Below, in pieces: positions 12,101 to 25,957 of a stretch of DNA of 64,000 bases. Positions within the stretch are counted from its first letter, which is position 1. Each line of letters opens with the position of its first letter. The notes beneath the pieces were generated by a model. It saw only the letters and a list, made by a program, of their open reading frames with translations, was not told the origin of the DNA and searched no databases. This DNA is from Xestospongia muta (lineage: Eukaryota > Porifera > Demospongiae > Haplosclerida > Petrosiidae). A program made the translations under genes and the position numbers. Location: positions 33,925,245 through 33,989,244 of the forward strand of contig OY848917.1 in NCBI GenBank assembly GCA_963693285.1. The letters are read 5' to 3'.

Positions 12101-15100
12101 CAACTCTGGTCTATGCTAAATGGCAGGAAAACAAGTTTAATTAAACATGTACATTTATTTGCCTTATCAAACATGAGGTCACATAAGAGGAGAAATTAAC
12201 ACACTCTACCATCTTAAAAACATTCTACACAAAAGGGATATAACAAAGTAACAGTTTTATTATCTCAGTAAAAAGGCTTAATAGTCTTGTGTATATTTTC
12301 TTTTGTTTATACTTTAAAATTAATATTACTCAAAATGAGACAAATAAGCTGATACTACTGCAAAAGATCTATTTCCATCATGAAAAGTAACATTTAGTTT
12401 TAAGTTTATCTTAACTTTAAAAGAAGCAAATAAAAGTAAAAGAAATTACATGGTATTTTATTTAATGAGTTTTCTTTGACATTCCTTGTCCAAAGATATA
12501 ACTTAGTTACTACATTAAGTAGTGTTTCAAATCTCACAATTTTAAAATTATTGGGATAAACACATATTAATTTTAATGAAAGACCTAAACTATCAAAGAT
12601 AAATAGGCCACTTAAATGTCAATTCCTATATGAGTCTACCTCAAGATCAATCTTTTCAGTAATGCTATGAGATTTTGGACCACAAACTCTAGATTTGATC
12701 CCAAGATGTGAATGCTTTCAATTCTATTTTTGTAAACAACAGCAGTTATTTCTTTTAGTTCAATTTTATTAGTAGCTAACCTTAATTGCTAGAAAATTAT
12801 ATTTGTAACCATGTACATCCATCAATTCACCAATTCATTTATGCCATCCATCCATTCATTATATTAGCTAGATGTAGTCAAATATTATCATCAGAATTGT
12901 AACAACTGAAGAAAACCATTATAGTTCTTATTGTCTTGTCAATCATAACAAAATTCTTATTACACCTCTCTTTAAAATTGAAAGATCAGTATGAAATTGA
13001 CAAAAAATTAAGTACTAATGAACTAACAGTGCAGCAACATCCTGATTTAAAATTAAAATATAAAATTAACAACTTAAGTGAAACCTATTATTTTTAAGCT
13101 CTGAATAATTTTAATACTATTGTAATGACTAATTCATTGGAAATGGAAGTTTTTGAAAGTATTAACATAAAAATAATTATATGTAATTATTTATTCTCTG
13201 TTTCTTCTGTTTTTTTCTCTGCATGGCACAGGGCCTTTTATTCTTATTATCATTTGCTAACAGAATGACTTTGGAACACAAAATATAAGAACATTGGTTT
13301 CCATGTTAACTAATTCGTTCATTCTAGCACCATGACAGGTACATTTTTCATTACAACATCACCATGTCAGTAGATATCCATGTTGACACACATAAAAACA
13401 AAATTTTGATGTACAATATTAACTCTATTATTGAGTAGATATCAGATTGTAAAACATTAGAGTTTAAACTATTAATTTATATTGGTGAGGTATTAAAGGT
13501 TATGCTGAACTATACCTTGCTAAAGCCATATCATTAATAAAGTGAAGTCAGTCAAGTCTCAAATAGTATACCTCAAATTAGTTAAATTTAGTGTTCGTTA
13601 ACTTTTTAAACATAGATCGGACTGGGCTAGTGGAATAGACTAGTAGAATGGCTGTTTTGACAACGTTAATAAAAATATTAATAAAATAGTTGCAAAGCCT
13701 TTTTTTACATGTGTTCAACACATTAGTGGCACTCATTTACAATTAATGAAAACACTAGATCTAATTTAGTTTCTGTGTGCTACCACATAAACCTTAATTG
13801 GATTGACAGGAATTAACTTTCTAACTGCAAATAATCTTATAATTCAACTTTATAAATTATCAGACAGTTATACCTATCTCTTCACATAGCAATGACAGCA
13901 TTTAGATGTTCCCTGCAACAGCTATTACACAAATTCTACAATATAAGTTGTCATTTTCTTTCTGAAAATGTAATTATTTGACTTGTATATCACTACTTAC
14001 AGGTAATAGTGCTAGTAGAGTGGTTAAATAGAGTGTCCTCACTGCAATGACACTACCTATCATTGTAATTGTTATTGTCTGTTTTAAATAGTATGTTCTA
14101 TTATAATAATTATTCCTTTAAACCTTTCAATTTTAAACATTCTGATCTGAAGCTCAGTCCACTCTATTAGTCCATTCTACCAGCCCAGTCCAGCAATTTT
14201 TAATGCTCATCTGTTAATGTGTGTTTGTGGTTAAAATGCATTCCTTGGTATTGGACTCAATATATACAACAATGAAAAGCAATGAAGATAAATATAACTA
14301 TTAACTAACTTATAATTTTACCTGCAGCAATCACTACACTATCTACATAGTCAACAAAGTCTAGAGTAACCATTAAAAACTCTCTTACACCATATCCACA
14401 AAGTAAGTTCTTAAACAATATTTGTTTATAAAGAAAACAGGAAAGCAGATCGTTTTGTGAACTTACACATATAATATACATATATGTATATATTGTATTC
14501 ACGTTCTGTCAAAATCTTTTGCTCTCAGTCAATCTATTTCGTTATTTTACATTTGAGAGGCTCCAAAGCTGCCATTTATATATGGATTCACTTCCTGACG
14601 AATTATGACGTATTATTTAATTTAACTACAAACTTGGGAATACGGGTATTAAGTTAGTGTGCTAGCTAGCTACGAACGCGACAACAGTTGACTGTATATA
14701 ACGCTTATGATCCTAACTTTGTCGTATTATAACTGATCAAGAAGGTTCAATCTTGCTAAGGTTAGTCATGAAACAAATTTTACTTTTAGAATTCTGAACG
14801 TAACAATAATACAGAAAATCTTGCCTTACAGAGACAGTCAGTAATCACTATATTTTAGTTTGCCATTAAAAGCGAGAGCAAACTAAATGTAATTAACAAT
14901 AAAATGTCCTTGCTAAAACTGTATCATGAGTGGTTCATATGAAATGTTGTTTAATGTTTAATAGCACATATTCACTACCTTTCTGGAAATGCACTCAGTT
15001 AAAGAAAGAAAAGCAATAAAGTATAATTAGTTATAAAGGATGACTGGATGACTCTCAATTTAACTCATACATTCCTTCTGAAAAAGACTGAGATCTGATT

Positions 15101-16994
15101 ATATGTAGCCTGATTTGTAATAAGGGACCACTTCTAATCAAACCATTTAAAAACACTTACATGTACATAAGCAAATTTTAGTAAACATTAATTGAAAAGT
15201 GTATGGTTGTGTACACAGTAACTGCATGTTCTTGAGATGTTTTAAAGGAAGTGCTCCCTTTCGCAAATCAGGTCACATATGTATAAACGTTTATTTGTTA
15301 AATATACAGCATTTGTAGAATAACTTGTGTACACTATAAACTGGGTTCATATACAGCATGCTAACTTATATAAATTGGTTCTATTGAAGATGTGTTTTAC
15401 TAGTAATGTATTTTTTGTCATGTTAATTGTTTGTACTACTACTAAAATTGATGTTAATATTTTCATGTTAAAAACTATAACATGTTACTCAACATATCAC
15501 ACTGATTGTGATATGTTGATTATAAATAGATTGTGACACAATCTATTTAGTTGTTCAAACAAATGAGACTAATTTTACAGAGGGAGATCCAATAAGGTAT
15601 TGTTTTGCCAATATACATCTTTTTATTAGCTTCAGTTATCAATTGATGGTTTTCTCTGCATACATCATTATTCTATAATACTATAAGAGAAGCCATAACT
15701 TCTTATTGAATTGACTCAGTATACTATCATGTAGTATACATATATGGTAGGTAAGTTTACAGCTTCATAACATATGTGAAGCTAGGGGTTTAAGTAGATG
15801 TGGTATTTGTATAAATCATCTTATTTGATTCAGATAAAAAGATGGCAAGATAGATAATGCTAGGTCATATGCTCAAACTAACATAAACATAAACATAACT
15901 CTTTCTACTATTTGCGAACAAGTACTACATTAGTAATAACACATACTGTAAAAGGAACAAAGGAAGTGGCTTCAGTCCTTCCACAGTTACTTATACCCAA
16001 CATGCGTGTATTTTGATGACAAGATAATTAAGGAGTGACTATGATACCATAAAGTCAGTAAGAGATACAAACATCAGCTATGTATATAAGTTACTGTGCT
16101 ATTCTAACTGCTGACTTCAAGAGATGGTGAACAACCTTTAGTTAGATCATGTTTGATGTGCAATGAATAGTCTTTGTGATTGTGAGCATTTTGGCAGTGT
16201 ATTGTTAGTTATCATTAATGCTTTCAATATAGCTATACATCTACTATCCCAAATTTTCAATTTATTTTAGTAACAATGCTTTAAATGTTTAGAATCAAAA
16301 ATAATGTTTGGTCAGATGAAAACCAAGTGTTTGTAGATGTAGACTACATTCACATGCACTTGGTCTTCATCTGACAAACAAGTACTATCATTATAAACTC
16401 AAACAGATTAATCCTTACCTAAAGTAAGTGTTACTTGCCTTAATATGTCCTCTTGGCATGTGAATTGCTTAGACGTCTATGATAATATTAAAAATGCAAA
16501 TAGTTTGCTTTTCTAGCAATATGGCTGTCAGCAATAAATGTTACTCTTATCACATGTTTCAAAATCAATTAATTAGTCTCAAGAATGTTTTGGGGGCCAT
16601 TATGCACTAAACTACTAGGATTTCACAGTTATCAAATATTTGACTGTTTGAAGTAGAGTACGAAACCTATACTTTGAAACAATCACCATGAGTATATTAA
16701 ACTGATTGGTTCCTGTGAACATTGTAATATACTTAATTTCATTCAACATCTTCAGTTGCATACAACACATAAATAAAATTATGTTAATTGTATAGACTTT
16801 AAATACACACAATTCTTCAAAGCAAGTTAGGCACAAGCATTGCTTATGAGTAAAATGATATGAACTTCAATTACATAACAATTGAAAGGGTAATAAGGAC
16901 AAACAAATTAAAGTCACATATAATATTATACATATGTATTATTTTATTATACAAATATAAATATCATTCTATTTCACTTCACAGTTTTACAACA
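9151..16994. other. Intergenic, transposon-poor AT-rich DNA, no gene recognised
   Basis: Nearly 8 kb with only short reading frames and no terminal repeats or domain motifs that I could support. One open minus-strand segment at about 14325-14420 is flanked by plausible splice signals but has no recognisable domain. The region just upstream of 16995 contains a possible acceptor (ACAG at 16981-16984), which would suit a 5' untranslated exon of the next gene. Confidence 0.5.
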
Positions 16995-19153
16995 ATGTCT
17001 GATAATCCCAATAATCTCAGTCCACCTACTCTTGATCTACTTTGTCATGAACTGAAAGACGTAGTAGAATGGGATCGATTAGCTATAAGTCTCAAAGTAC
17101 CTTATGTTGAGGTTACTAGTATACAAAGAGAATACCATGACGTACAACGATGCAAATTGCATGCTTTACACAAATGGCTACAGCAAGCCAATAATGTACA
17201 TTCATGGCGTACTGTAGCGAGTGCAGTAAATGACATCAATCCTGCAGTTGCTGAGCGTATAAAACAAAAGTATGCTCCTATTATAGACAAAGTATTAGAA
17301 CAGTCAACATCATCACCATCACCACCACCTCCACCACCATCACCACCATACAATAATCACACCAAAAACAATGACAGCAATGGCAGCAATTACACGTTAG
17401 AGAAAAAGAAATGGTTAACGAAAAAAAATGCAATAAGGCTACTCATCATAAGCCTGTTAGTTGGAATACTAGTTGGCATAATAGCTTGTCTAATAGTACT
17501 AATCACACGTTTGAGAGCCAGTGACTCAGCTTTAACATCTCCAATGACAATCACTGCAGCGCCTATCTACATGTCTGCTACTTCTATGAGCTCTATTTCT
17601 GTATCTTACACAAATACTATCATGAAATCCTCCAGTCTTGTCACCAGCTCCTCAATCACATCCTCTCCATCTCCTACTCCAAGTCCAATATCAGGTAATG
17701 CAAATAGAATAGCACAGTTAGTGTTATGTGCTGTGCTTTCTTAAATTTAGTGCCAGGATCTGTGCAAAGCCTTGAAGTTGTCCCTCTTAGCAATAACTCT
17801 GTGAATGTCTCATGGGAACCACCTCAAGAGAGCATCTTTGTAACACAATACTCACTGATTGTACAAAGATGGGATGGACAAGGACCTACACAATCATTCA
17901 CTATTCTAGTATCACAAGAATTGATTCAAGTGGTCAGTTCTTTAGGTAAGTAAAAGAAACTTTCATCTTCACATCCTGATATTCTATCTTTAGATCCTTA
18001 TATTCCATATACAGCCACAGTAAGTGCTACAAATGATAAAGGTCAAGGTCAACCTGCCTCTAAGATTTTCTTTACACTTGAAAACAGTAAGCAACTTATT
18101 TAATTTTTCTGCAAATAGAGATGCACATAAACTTGGATGAGATGATTGATAATTCATACAACATATCACTGATTTGTTATAAGATTCTTTTTTCAATGCC
18201 ATAAATTTATTATTAAAAATTCAAGATTTTACAGAGGCTGTAGTGCTGCTAAGAAGCATATATCAAATTGAAATACGTTAACAGTCATACCCAACATCCT
18301 ATTGCTTGTAACATTAAATTTATTTCTCACTGTATATACATCAGCAGTCAACACACCAAGGTTATTTTATTCTTTATACTTGATGGTTGCATACTATAAT
18401 ACAACAAAGTGATGAAGGAAAGCTTACCAATATTGCTATATATAAATACCATATGGCCAAAAACATTCTTGGGATCACCTGGGACAAATAATGTGTGTAC
18501 CAGGTGAAAAAATGATTGCCTAGTATTATCTAATTTACATATACAAACAACCCTGCAAATAAGTAGCTAACACAGATTAATTGTACTATCTGTTCTCTTA
18601 ACTAATGTATTATAAATGTAAATGTCTACAGTAATTCATGTCAGCTATCTTGCTGTCATCACCTTTCATTGATAAAATATTGATGTATTTGTTGTGTATA
18701 ATCTTTCTGTAGTTCCTCCAGTAGCTCCTGAAAATCTAACAGTAATTCGTATTGACAATACAACTCTCAATGTATCATGGACCCCATTGTCTCTTGTTGA
18801 AGCACAGGGTATCATCCTGTCTTATCAGTTAATCTATGTTTTAGTGGGTAGTAACAATACTCGTGGAATGCAAATCAATGCTTCTGCTAATGCTTCGTAT
18901 ATCCTTATTGGAGGCTTACAAGTTGGTAAACAGTATGGAGTACGTATTGCTGCTGTTACTACACCTGGGGTTGGTAAACTTAGTGATTTTGTGTATGAAA
19001 ATGGTAAGTGCTGCTCCATACTATCAATAACTGATATCATTCCTTATAGAAAATCCAAGTAACAACACCGGCAAGATTGGTGGCATTGCTGGAGGATTGA
19101 GTCTTTTGATTACAGTAATCTTTATTGATATGCTTTGTTTCCTGCAAATGTAG
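16995..19153 (+). CDS. Death-domain, transmembrane, two-FN3 receptor-like protein (460 residues, five exons)
   Basis: Exons 16995-17694, 17751-17945, 17994-18086, 18713-19003 and 19050-19153 join at GT-AG introns, all in phase 1, and end at a TAG. Residues 8-95 fit a death domain (VVEWDRLAISLKVP, KLHALHKWL, SWRTVASAV). A proline-rich linker follows at about 104-119 and a basic stretch (EKKKWLTKK). A hydrophobic anchor spans about 147-171. A Ser/Thr-rich stalk covers about 175-232. FN3 domains lie at about 235-328 (NNSVNVSWEPP) and 331-425 (NTTLNVSWTPL). A final hydrophobic segment (GGIAGGLSLLITVIF) ends within four or so residues of the stop. The basic residues before the first anchor suggest a cytosolic death domain and extracellular FN3s. 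The end may be a second membrane span or a lipid-anchor signal. Role in death-fold signalling is inferred. The frame is also open upstream to 16860, but a splice acceptor at 16984 favours 16995. Confidence 0.85.
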
Positions 19154-20904
19154 ACTGCTATTTTAATCAATTGTTAACTACTCATATTATTGATATATAT
19201 AGCTAAAATCAAACATACAGTATTTCCACAAAACGTTAACTGTCTTTTAAATATTATTAATGTTCATAATTCAATATTATTAATATTCACGTATAACAAA
19301 TACCTAAATCAAAATTTGAGAACGACAAATCTTGTAACTAGCCCAACTACTACTCTCCTCTACCTTTTATTAGTCAAACCTTAGTATAGTTACCAATTAT
19401 GGTAGAATGATTGCTAATATAATAGTAGAATACACAAATATAATTTACGTGTAGTAGTAGTAGACATAGTTTCTATAATCCCACTTTATTATTATAATAT
19501 CATCTACTAGTCCTTAAAATATAGTACATTTTCAACATATTCTCACAGACAAACTAATAAAACAAATATTACTTTTGTTAATGATCAGCAAATTTGGCAT
19601 ATATCTGTAGTGCAACGATGCAAGTGACAAAAATTTGTAGGTACACAAATTAGCAAACAGTATACAAGTTGTTGCTCATATTTTAACAGTGGGAGTATAA
19701 ATGATAAGCTGTAAAAATTCTGGGATTAACAATGAGGCATAATAAAAATTTAGAGTTATATACCTCAAGATGAAAATAAGACTGCTCATTAGGATTGTAG
19801 AGTTGGATGACTAGATACTAACACTGGAGTTTTTGCACAGATAGATAGGATATGAAGACCCCATACAAGCTGATTGGTGACATAATATAGATAACCAATC
19901 ATTGGAACCCTCTATTTACAGTAACTGCATAGTTGAACTATTCGATTGTGCCCACCTGTGTCCATTGTAACTAGTATTGCAACATGGAGAGGGCAGCAAG
20001 CTCACCAGCACACTACTTGTTCTAGAATGGCCTTCAACATAAATCATGAAGTGTGTATATTTTGTAGAGGTAGTAAGTGCAGGTTTGAACCCACCTTCTA
20101 CCATTATTTAGGGAGGATTATCAATCAAACATTAGGATTTATGATATCAGAATTCAGAACTAGTATGTAACAATGAACTCAATCAACAATAATGACGTGA
20201 TTTACTTAATACATTTAAAGTCATGGACCACAAAAGCTGTTTGAAAATTTTTCTGTATACAAAAAATGGTAGTTGCAGAGCACACTAAATGCATCAATTG
20301 AAAATAGAAAGTCAGCCACTTATCTTTCAAAACTCAGAAAATCATCATCTAGAATTGGGTCGAGCCCTCAATTAACAAAATCAAAATCAGCATATTTGTA
20401 TAAGCACTAAATAGTTGCTCAAAAGGCCAAGTGTTTTTAGACCCTTCACATCAACATTTACTTTGGAAGTGTTTTGATTTTAATGATTACATTTTTATAC
20501 TTTATTTAGAAGCACTCCTTAAGCTTTTCACTTATGATAGAAGTTATAATGGTTTTCAGTACATTAATTATATTATCATAATCTCAAAGTGGAGACTTTT
20601 AAGTAGGAGAGAAAACACTCTACTGAATTTTTCCCATCATTGTAATAGAAAGCTGTTGAAATTGTTACAAATGTGGTAATGTCTGATTGTTGAGATGCAT
20701 AGAGTATGGTATCCATTAATCCACTCTTTCTGATCATATCTAAAGGCTCCAAATTCCAGGAGCTGCTGAAACTGTATATGATCATTGATTGTACCAGAAC
20801 AGACTTTGCTGTATGTTAATAACAACATGCTTCTCTTCATCAAACTCCAACTCCTGCCAAGCTTGCTTTAGATTCAGCTTAGAGAGATTTCCTCCCTGTT
20901 AATT
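19154..20904. other. Intergenic, no gene seen
   Basis: AT-rich DNA after the death-domain gene. The short frames on both strands overlap one another and carry no domain motif. A polyadenylation region for the preceding gene is expected near 19160-19300, but no single signal stands out. Confidence 0.5.
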
Positions 20905-20970
20905 TAACAAAGAGGTATTCTGGAACCAGGGGGCCATGGCCCCCATTTTTTTAATGTATTTGGCCCCATT
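20905..20970. repeat. Possible hAT-type terminus with G-rich hairpin
   Basis: The segment GGAACCAGGGGGCCATGGCC then CCCATTTTTTT forms a perfect GC hairpin (GGGGGCCATGGCCCCC). It resembles in layout the terminus of the hAT element starting at 33407, which also has a G-rich subterminal hairpin followed by a T run. It could be the far end of the hAT remnant at 21447-21950. Confidence 0.3.
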
Positions 20971-21339
20971 AGATATGTGGAAAATACACTTATCATCTCT
21001 GGAGACATAAACACAAGTTACTTATTCCACATATTAAGAATGCATCTATAGTTAGTTAGTGGGTTTTTGTGAAAGGTAATTGAAAAAGCATAACATAACA
21101 TTCAGTCATGCATAACACCAGCTGAAATCTGTATTTGAAGAGGTCCATTTTGATTAACAATACTTTATTGGCATACCTAATCAGGACACAATAATCATGA
21201 TATTCATCCTTAATTTTCACATGATATGAACATAATGAGCTTGTTCCAACATTTTACTCGCTAGACTCAGTGAGTGTTCTTTGATATTCAATATTTATTA
21301 TCAATAATGTGTAAAAGAAAGCTTAGTTACTGATATAAC

Positions 21340-21446
21340 AATGTTCAGTTAGTGTGCTACAAAAATTTGCAAATTATGTAAATTTATATGTTTGCTGAAA
21401 GTAACCAAAAGTTGCAAATATGCAACTTTGCTTGGTAAAGAGTTAA
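21340..21446. mobile_element. piggyBac-type terminus abutting a TTAA site
   Basis: The plus strand ends GCTTGGTAAAGAG followed by TTAA (21443-21446). Just inside is the palindromic motif AGTTGCAAATATGCAACTTT. The piggyBac copy at the other end of the window ends with the same plan (CTTGGTCGGTAAAGGGTTA preceded by GTTGCAAATCTGCAAC, near 59715-59750). TTAA is the target of piggyBac. The terminus faces right, so the element it belongs to lies to the left; the matching left end was not found. Confidence 0.5.
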
Positions 21447-21950
21447 TGAATCTATAATCAGTGCTGTTACATTCCCAGAATCAGTTTTGGGTATATGGAT
21501 GAACTTAATTAGGTTTTTGTGAATTTCAAAGTCACTCTACATCTGTGTGTCCATGAAGAGCTAGTCCCTGCCTTACGAGATAGTTAAGTGAAGATAACAC
21601 TACTAAAACATCTTTTGCCTGATTTCTTGTTCTTTTTTGTGCTGGGTGCTGAGCTGAACACTAACAGAAGGCTGACTTGGGAGATTGATTTTCAAAACAA
21701 CTTCTCTTTGGGCATTACTTCGATTATTATGCTCAAACGGTTCCAATGCTTTCTTCCAATTGTTGAATCTAGTGTCAGTGAAGGCTAGATCAGCATTCTT
21801 ATCTGTCAGTAGACCTCTAGACTTGCCATAACAGCAGTATCCACAAAAGGCTTTGATACGAGTTGTGCATAAAATCAACCATAAGTAGGATGTGTACCAC
21901 TGACAGTAGAGAATTGTCCATATGTTAAGGCCAAAATGTACTCTCATGTT
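21447..21950 (-). pseudogene. hAT transposase N-terminal remnant with TTF-type zinc finger
   Basis: Minus strand. The frame at 21603-21947 contains IKAFCGYCCYGKS, then AFTDTRFNNWKKALEPFEHN and VSVQLSTQHKKEQEIRQKM. This is the TTF-type finger and following region of the hAT transposases related to ZMYM proteins. Beyond a frameshift the next family motif (GLALHGHTDVESDFEIHKNL) follows near 21555-21495. Similarity then stops at the TTAA and piggyBac-like end at 21446, as if the gene had been cut by a piggyBac insertion. Confidence 0.65.
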
Positions 21951-22192
21951 CTGGATAATTTTTGATTTTTTTGTTTAAAACTGTGGCAAATCTAGTGTAT
22001 CTAATTTCTGACAACATATGGACTGACAAGATTCAGAGCCTAAGGTTGAATCATCAGAGTTTGATTAAGTTTCTTGCAATCAGTTTGTTACAACCGTTCA
22101 TGTGGGCGTAAAGTACTAAAAATAAGTGGTTGCAGCTGCCACTCCCACCAGGAATTTTGTTGTGAAATCAAGAAGTGTGGATAGCAAGAACA

Positions 22193-24420
22193 ATGAGCTT
22201 TACAATTAGTGATGTTGTTGACAGGGTGGAAAAGGATTGGAATATTGCAAGTGAAGTAGTATGTGAATATGGTTTTGGATTCAGTAGTGATAAGAGTGAT
22301 AGCAAAGAAGTAAAAGGAAGCATGAATGCAAATGAAGGTTGTTTTACATGAATGAAAAATATAGTACAGGTAGAAAAATATATTAATGAGTATAAAAATA
22401 ATTATAATTATACATAATAACAATTATACCAATTTTAAAAATAATTATAAAGTATTGTATAGAACTTTTTTTCTTGCACAGAATGGAATTGGGAATGGAA
22501 TTGGAAACTATAATGGAAGTTTTGAAACCAATAATTAAACTGAGTTTACTAATATCATGCATATTTTGATTGTCTAGGGGAGAGAATAATAAAATGGACA
22601 CAACAAATGAACAAGATACTATGGCCATGGATACATAAAGTACTGCGACAACACAAAGCATTATGGACAGTGAGTCATTTCTTATAGTCCCACAATGCTT
22701 GGATATGGACCAAATGTCACTCTTTTGTCTTCTCTTCTTCATCTCTTTCACATCCTATTCCCTCTACCACTCATTACTATGATTGTTGATAACATAAATA
22801 AATACGCTGAACAGGTACTTAGTGGAGAGGCATATAAAAAGTTCCAACTTGTGACAACATCAGAGTTTCAGGCCTATTTAGATTTCATGATTCTCATGGG
22901 TATCAACAAACTACCCAGTTTGTATGACTACTGGAAAACCGATTCCACATGCTTTTCACCCATACCCAATATCTTGCACGTACGAGGTTTCTTGAAATGG
23001 CAAGGTTTCTATACTTTGTTGACAACACTACAAGCACCACTCATAGGACAAACCCACATTGTAAAATGCATTTTGTCATTTTAACTGAAGTATTCTTTAC
23101 CACAGTTTCATAACTATAATGTAAATCCATTCTAAGTTGCTACAAAGCCAAAACTAGTGTAACTTTATATGTATAAAGCCAAGTAGTTGCATCTACAACC
23201 ACATTGCTTTTACAACGATTTTGCTATAGTAATTGATTATGGCTTCAATTGAAGCTATAAGCAGATACTATTTTGACTGAAACTAATCCATTTAATTAAG
23301 TTGAAATAGTATCTACCTCTTCACCATGGTTTCTGTTATTGGACATAAACTACAAAGAGTACATTTTGGCTTCTAGTTGGCTTTATATACATATTAAGTT
23401 AGACCAGTTTTGGCTTTGTGGTGTCTCAATATTGGGCTTACATTATATTGATGAGATTATGGTAATGAAGACAATGGTTGAAATGACAAAATGCTATTTT
23501 AAGTCCACAATGTGGAAACTTGCACCAATCACAAATGCTCTCTCAAAGACCTTCCTAAAAGGATACACTCCTCACAGCAACAACTTCATAGATAAGGCAA
23601 TGATACCTTTCAAAGGTAGATTGTCACTAAAGCAATACCTCCGAATGAAACCCATAAAAAGAGGGATAAAGGTGTGGACAAGGACTGATTCTACAAATGG
23701 AAATTACAGTTTCGGGTGTACTTAGGTAAGGTAGGTGGCAATTCTGAAATGTATTTAGGTGATCATGTAGTGAAGAATTTGACTACGCCTCTTGTGTGAA
23801 GGAATTACACTATATATTGTGACAATTACTGCACTAGTGTAAAGCTATTCAAAGATATCATGAAGGAGTCTATTTATGCTTGTGGCACCCTTAGGACAGA
23901 CAGGATGGGATACCCGGAGACATTCAAACTTCACATAAAACATAGAAAAGGTTTAGAGGAGAGAAGAAATCTTAAACAAGTACAAAAGGTGGGCCTAGTA
24001 TTTTTGTTATGCCAAGACAATAAACTCGTTATTGCAGTTCACAACTGTTCACAAAAGGTGGGACATACAAATGAAGCAAAAAGATAGTCGCAGTACTCTG
24101 TCCTTCCAATATTATACAGTATAACAAGTACATGAGAAGGGTTGATCAAAGTGACCAACTATAGCAATATTACTGTGTATGACTAAAAACAGAGAAATGT
24201 TATAAATACATATTTTGGTTTCTACTGTTGCAAATGCTTATGTGTTGTCCCATTACACTGATTCTACTGGGCACACCCCCATGTGTATGTAGACTTTCAA
24301 TTGGAGGTTGTGAACCAGTTTTTAGGCAAGTACAACAGTCATAAGAGGAGAGGACGTCCATCATTGACATGAGAATGTAGACCAATCTTGTCGATTAAGC
24401 ATTTGCTAATGCGAGCCATG
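22193..24420 (+). pseudogene. piggyBac transposase, degraded copy 1
   Basis: Plus strand. An open N-terminal part starts at 22193 (MSFTISDVVDRVEKDWNIAS). Later frames contain GYGPNVTLLSSLLHLFHILF, LDFMILMGINKLPSLYDYW (22695-23084) and the signature NFIDKAMIPFKGRLSLKQYL with KRGIKVWTRTD (23339-23725). Then come MKESIYACGTLRTDRMGYP (23860-24087) and VDFQLEVVNQFLGKYNSHKR (near 24290-24350). These are in the order of the DDE_Tnp_1_7 piggyBac transposase. Stops and frameshifts between the segments show it is dead. A second, diverged copy lies at 57940-59750. Confidence 0.75.
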
Positions 24421-25957
24421 AAATGTAGCACTGCTACAAGACAAACAATGTGGAGATATGAAGCATGCTCTAAATACTTATTCCATGGTAATATACAGAG
24501 TATGGACTTCTTTTACAAAAACATTTGCAGTAACTACTAATTATATAGTATATAGCCATTGCCAATAATATATTATCTACTAATGTATATATCCTTTCAT
24601 TCATTGTATATAGTACATGTATGCATATGATAACCACTTACTAATTTTCCTATTCAAGTATATGTTTGCTAATTCACACTCATCTATTGAAATAAAATAG
24701 AACAAGAAATGAAAAGTAATCACTAACTTCCATTTGCATGTCCATTCAGTTCATTCATTATTGTTACAATGTCATTGTTCAAACATGGTTGACTCATGGT
24801 TGATCAAAGGTATATTTTGGAGCACTAGGAGACATTTGTGCTTGTACTGTTTCAAATAAGATAGACTGTTTGGGAGAAAATGGATCAACTGATTTAGTCC
24901 CGTGACTAATTCTACACACAAGGAGACTGTGTATCCAAAGTTTTAAACGAAGTTAGTGCTATGAGCCAGCAGTGTAAAAAAATTGGGTAGGTTCTTCTTG
25001 TTAAATGCACTTTGGACCTTCAGTAGTTGGCTTACTCATGTTGGCAGTGTGCCATAATATGCCTGTCCACAGCATTGGGTGATAGCATTGAAAACCGATG
25101 AACCCTTTACCAACTAAAATTGCCCATGCATGGTATCTTGGATAACTAAATTAATTGATAAGTAATTTTTGTTTCGTAAAATGGCTGCAAAGAATAATCT
25201 GTTCTTCTGTATAGTTTTAAGATTCTTTTGTGGAGTCTTTTGTTCACTGGAAAGCCACGGACCTTATGAAGAAAGTGGTGGTCCCATAGTATAATGCATA
25301 AACCTACATGATAGTTAAAGAAATTGAATGCCTTTCACACCTAAACCAAGATGACAATCAATTTTTTGTGAATGGTAGGCAGAATGCATGATATATGCCA
25401 TTTTCAAGAGCTGCTGCTAACTGTAAATCGGTTTTCAGTATTATTGATATTGCATTCCCAACTGTATTTCTCCAAATCCTATAGGCTTAACTCATGGGCA
25501 TTTGTCAACAGGCTACAAGATGACATGCCTTTTGGGCCAAATTTTCTGCGCATTCTTCCGGCAACTACAACAAAGGTCTCACATAGCTCAGATGACTGTG
25601 TACCAAAAGATACACACAGGTGTTTTCAACCTAAGACATCATCTGTTCTGAGGGCAGTTATCTGATCAGTAAGGCATCTATATTATCATAGATTATAGGG
25701 TGTGTTCCTGGAGAAAATGACTTGAGTGATCGTATTGTGGACTGAATGATAGCTTTGGGTGGTGGGTGATTGTTGTGTAGTACTTGTCTAACCGTCTTAC
25801 TAGTACTATCTCTATTGGGTACAGAACTGCCAAGAGACGTAAGCTATTCATTTGATACTTAGTTCCAGATTTGAATCATTTCATACTAACTAAAATAAAA
25901 CAAAAATTAAGTGTAATATATCTATCTATCTATATTTATATATATATAGATATATAT
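24421..25957. other. No gene recognised
   Basis: AT-rich DNA with short frames only. An AACCCTTTACC motif at about 25109-25119 resembles the first bases of the local piggyBac ends but has no TTAA beside it and no inner palindrome, so it is not called as an element. Confidence 0.4.

Noticed and set aside
14305..14502. Possible minus-strand exon near 14325-14420
   Set aside because: Splice-like signals exist, but no neighbouring exon, start codon context or domain could be found.
17102..17353. Minus-strand frame with a Gly-rich start opposite the death-domain exon
   Set aside because: It is the antisense shadow of the proline-rich linker and death domain, which has a better supported frame.
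25100..25150. AACCCTTTACC as another piggyBac end
   Set aside because: No TTAA next to it and none of the inner GTTGCA palindrome found in the other two ends.
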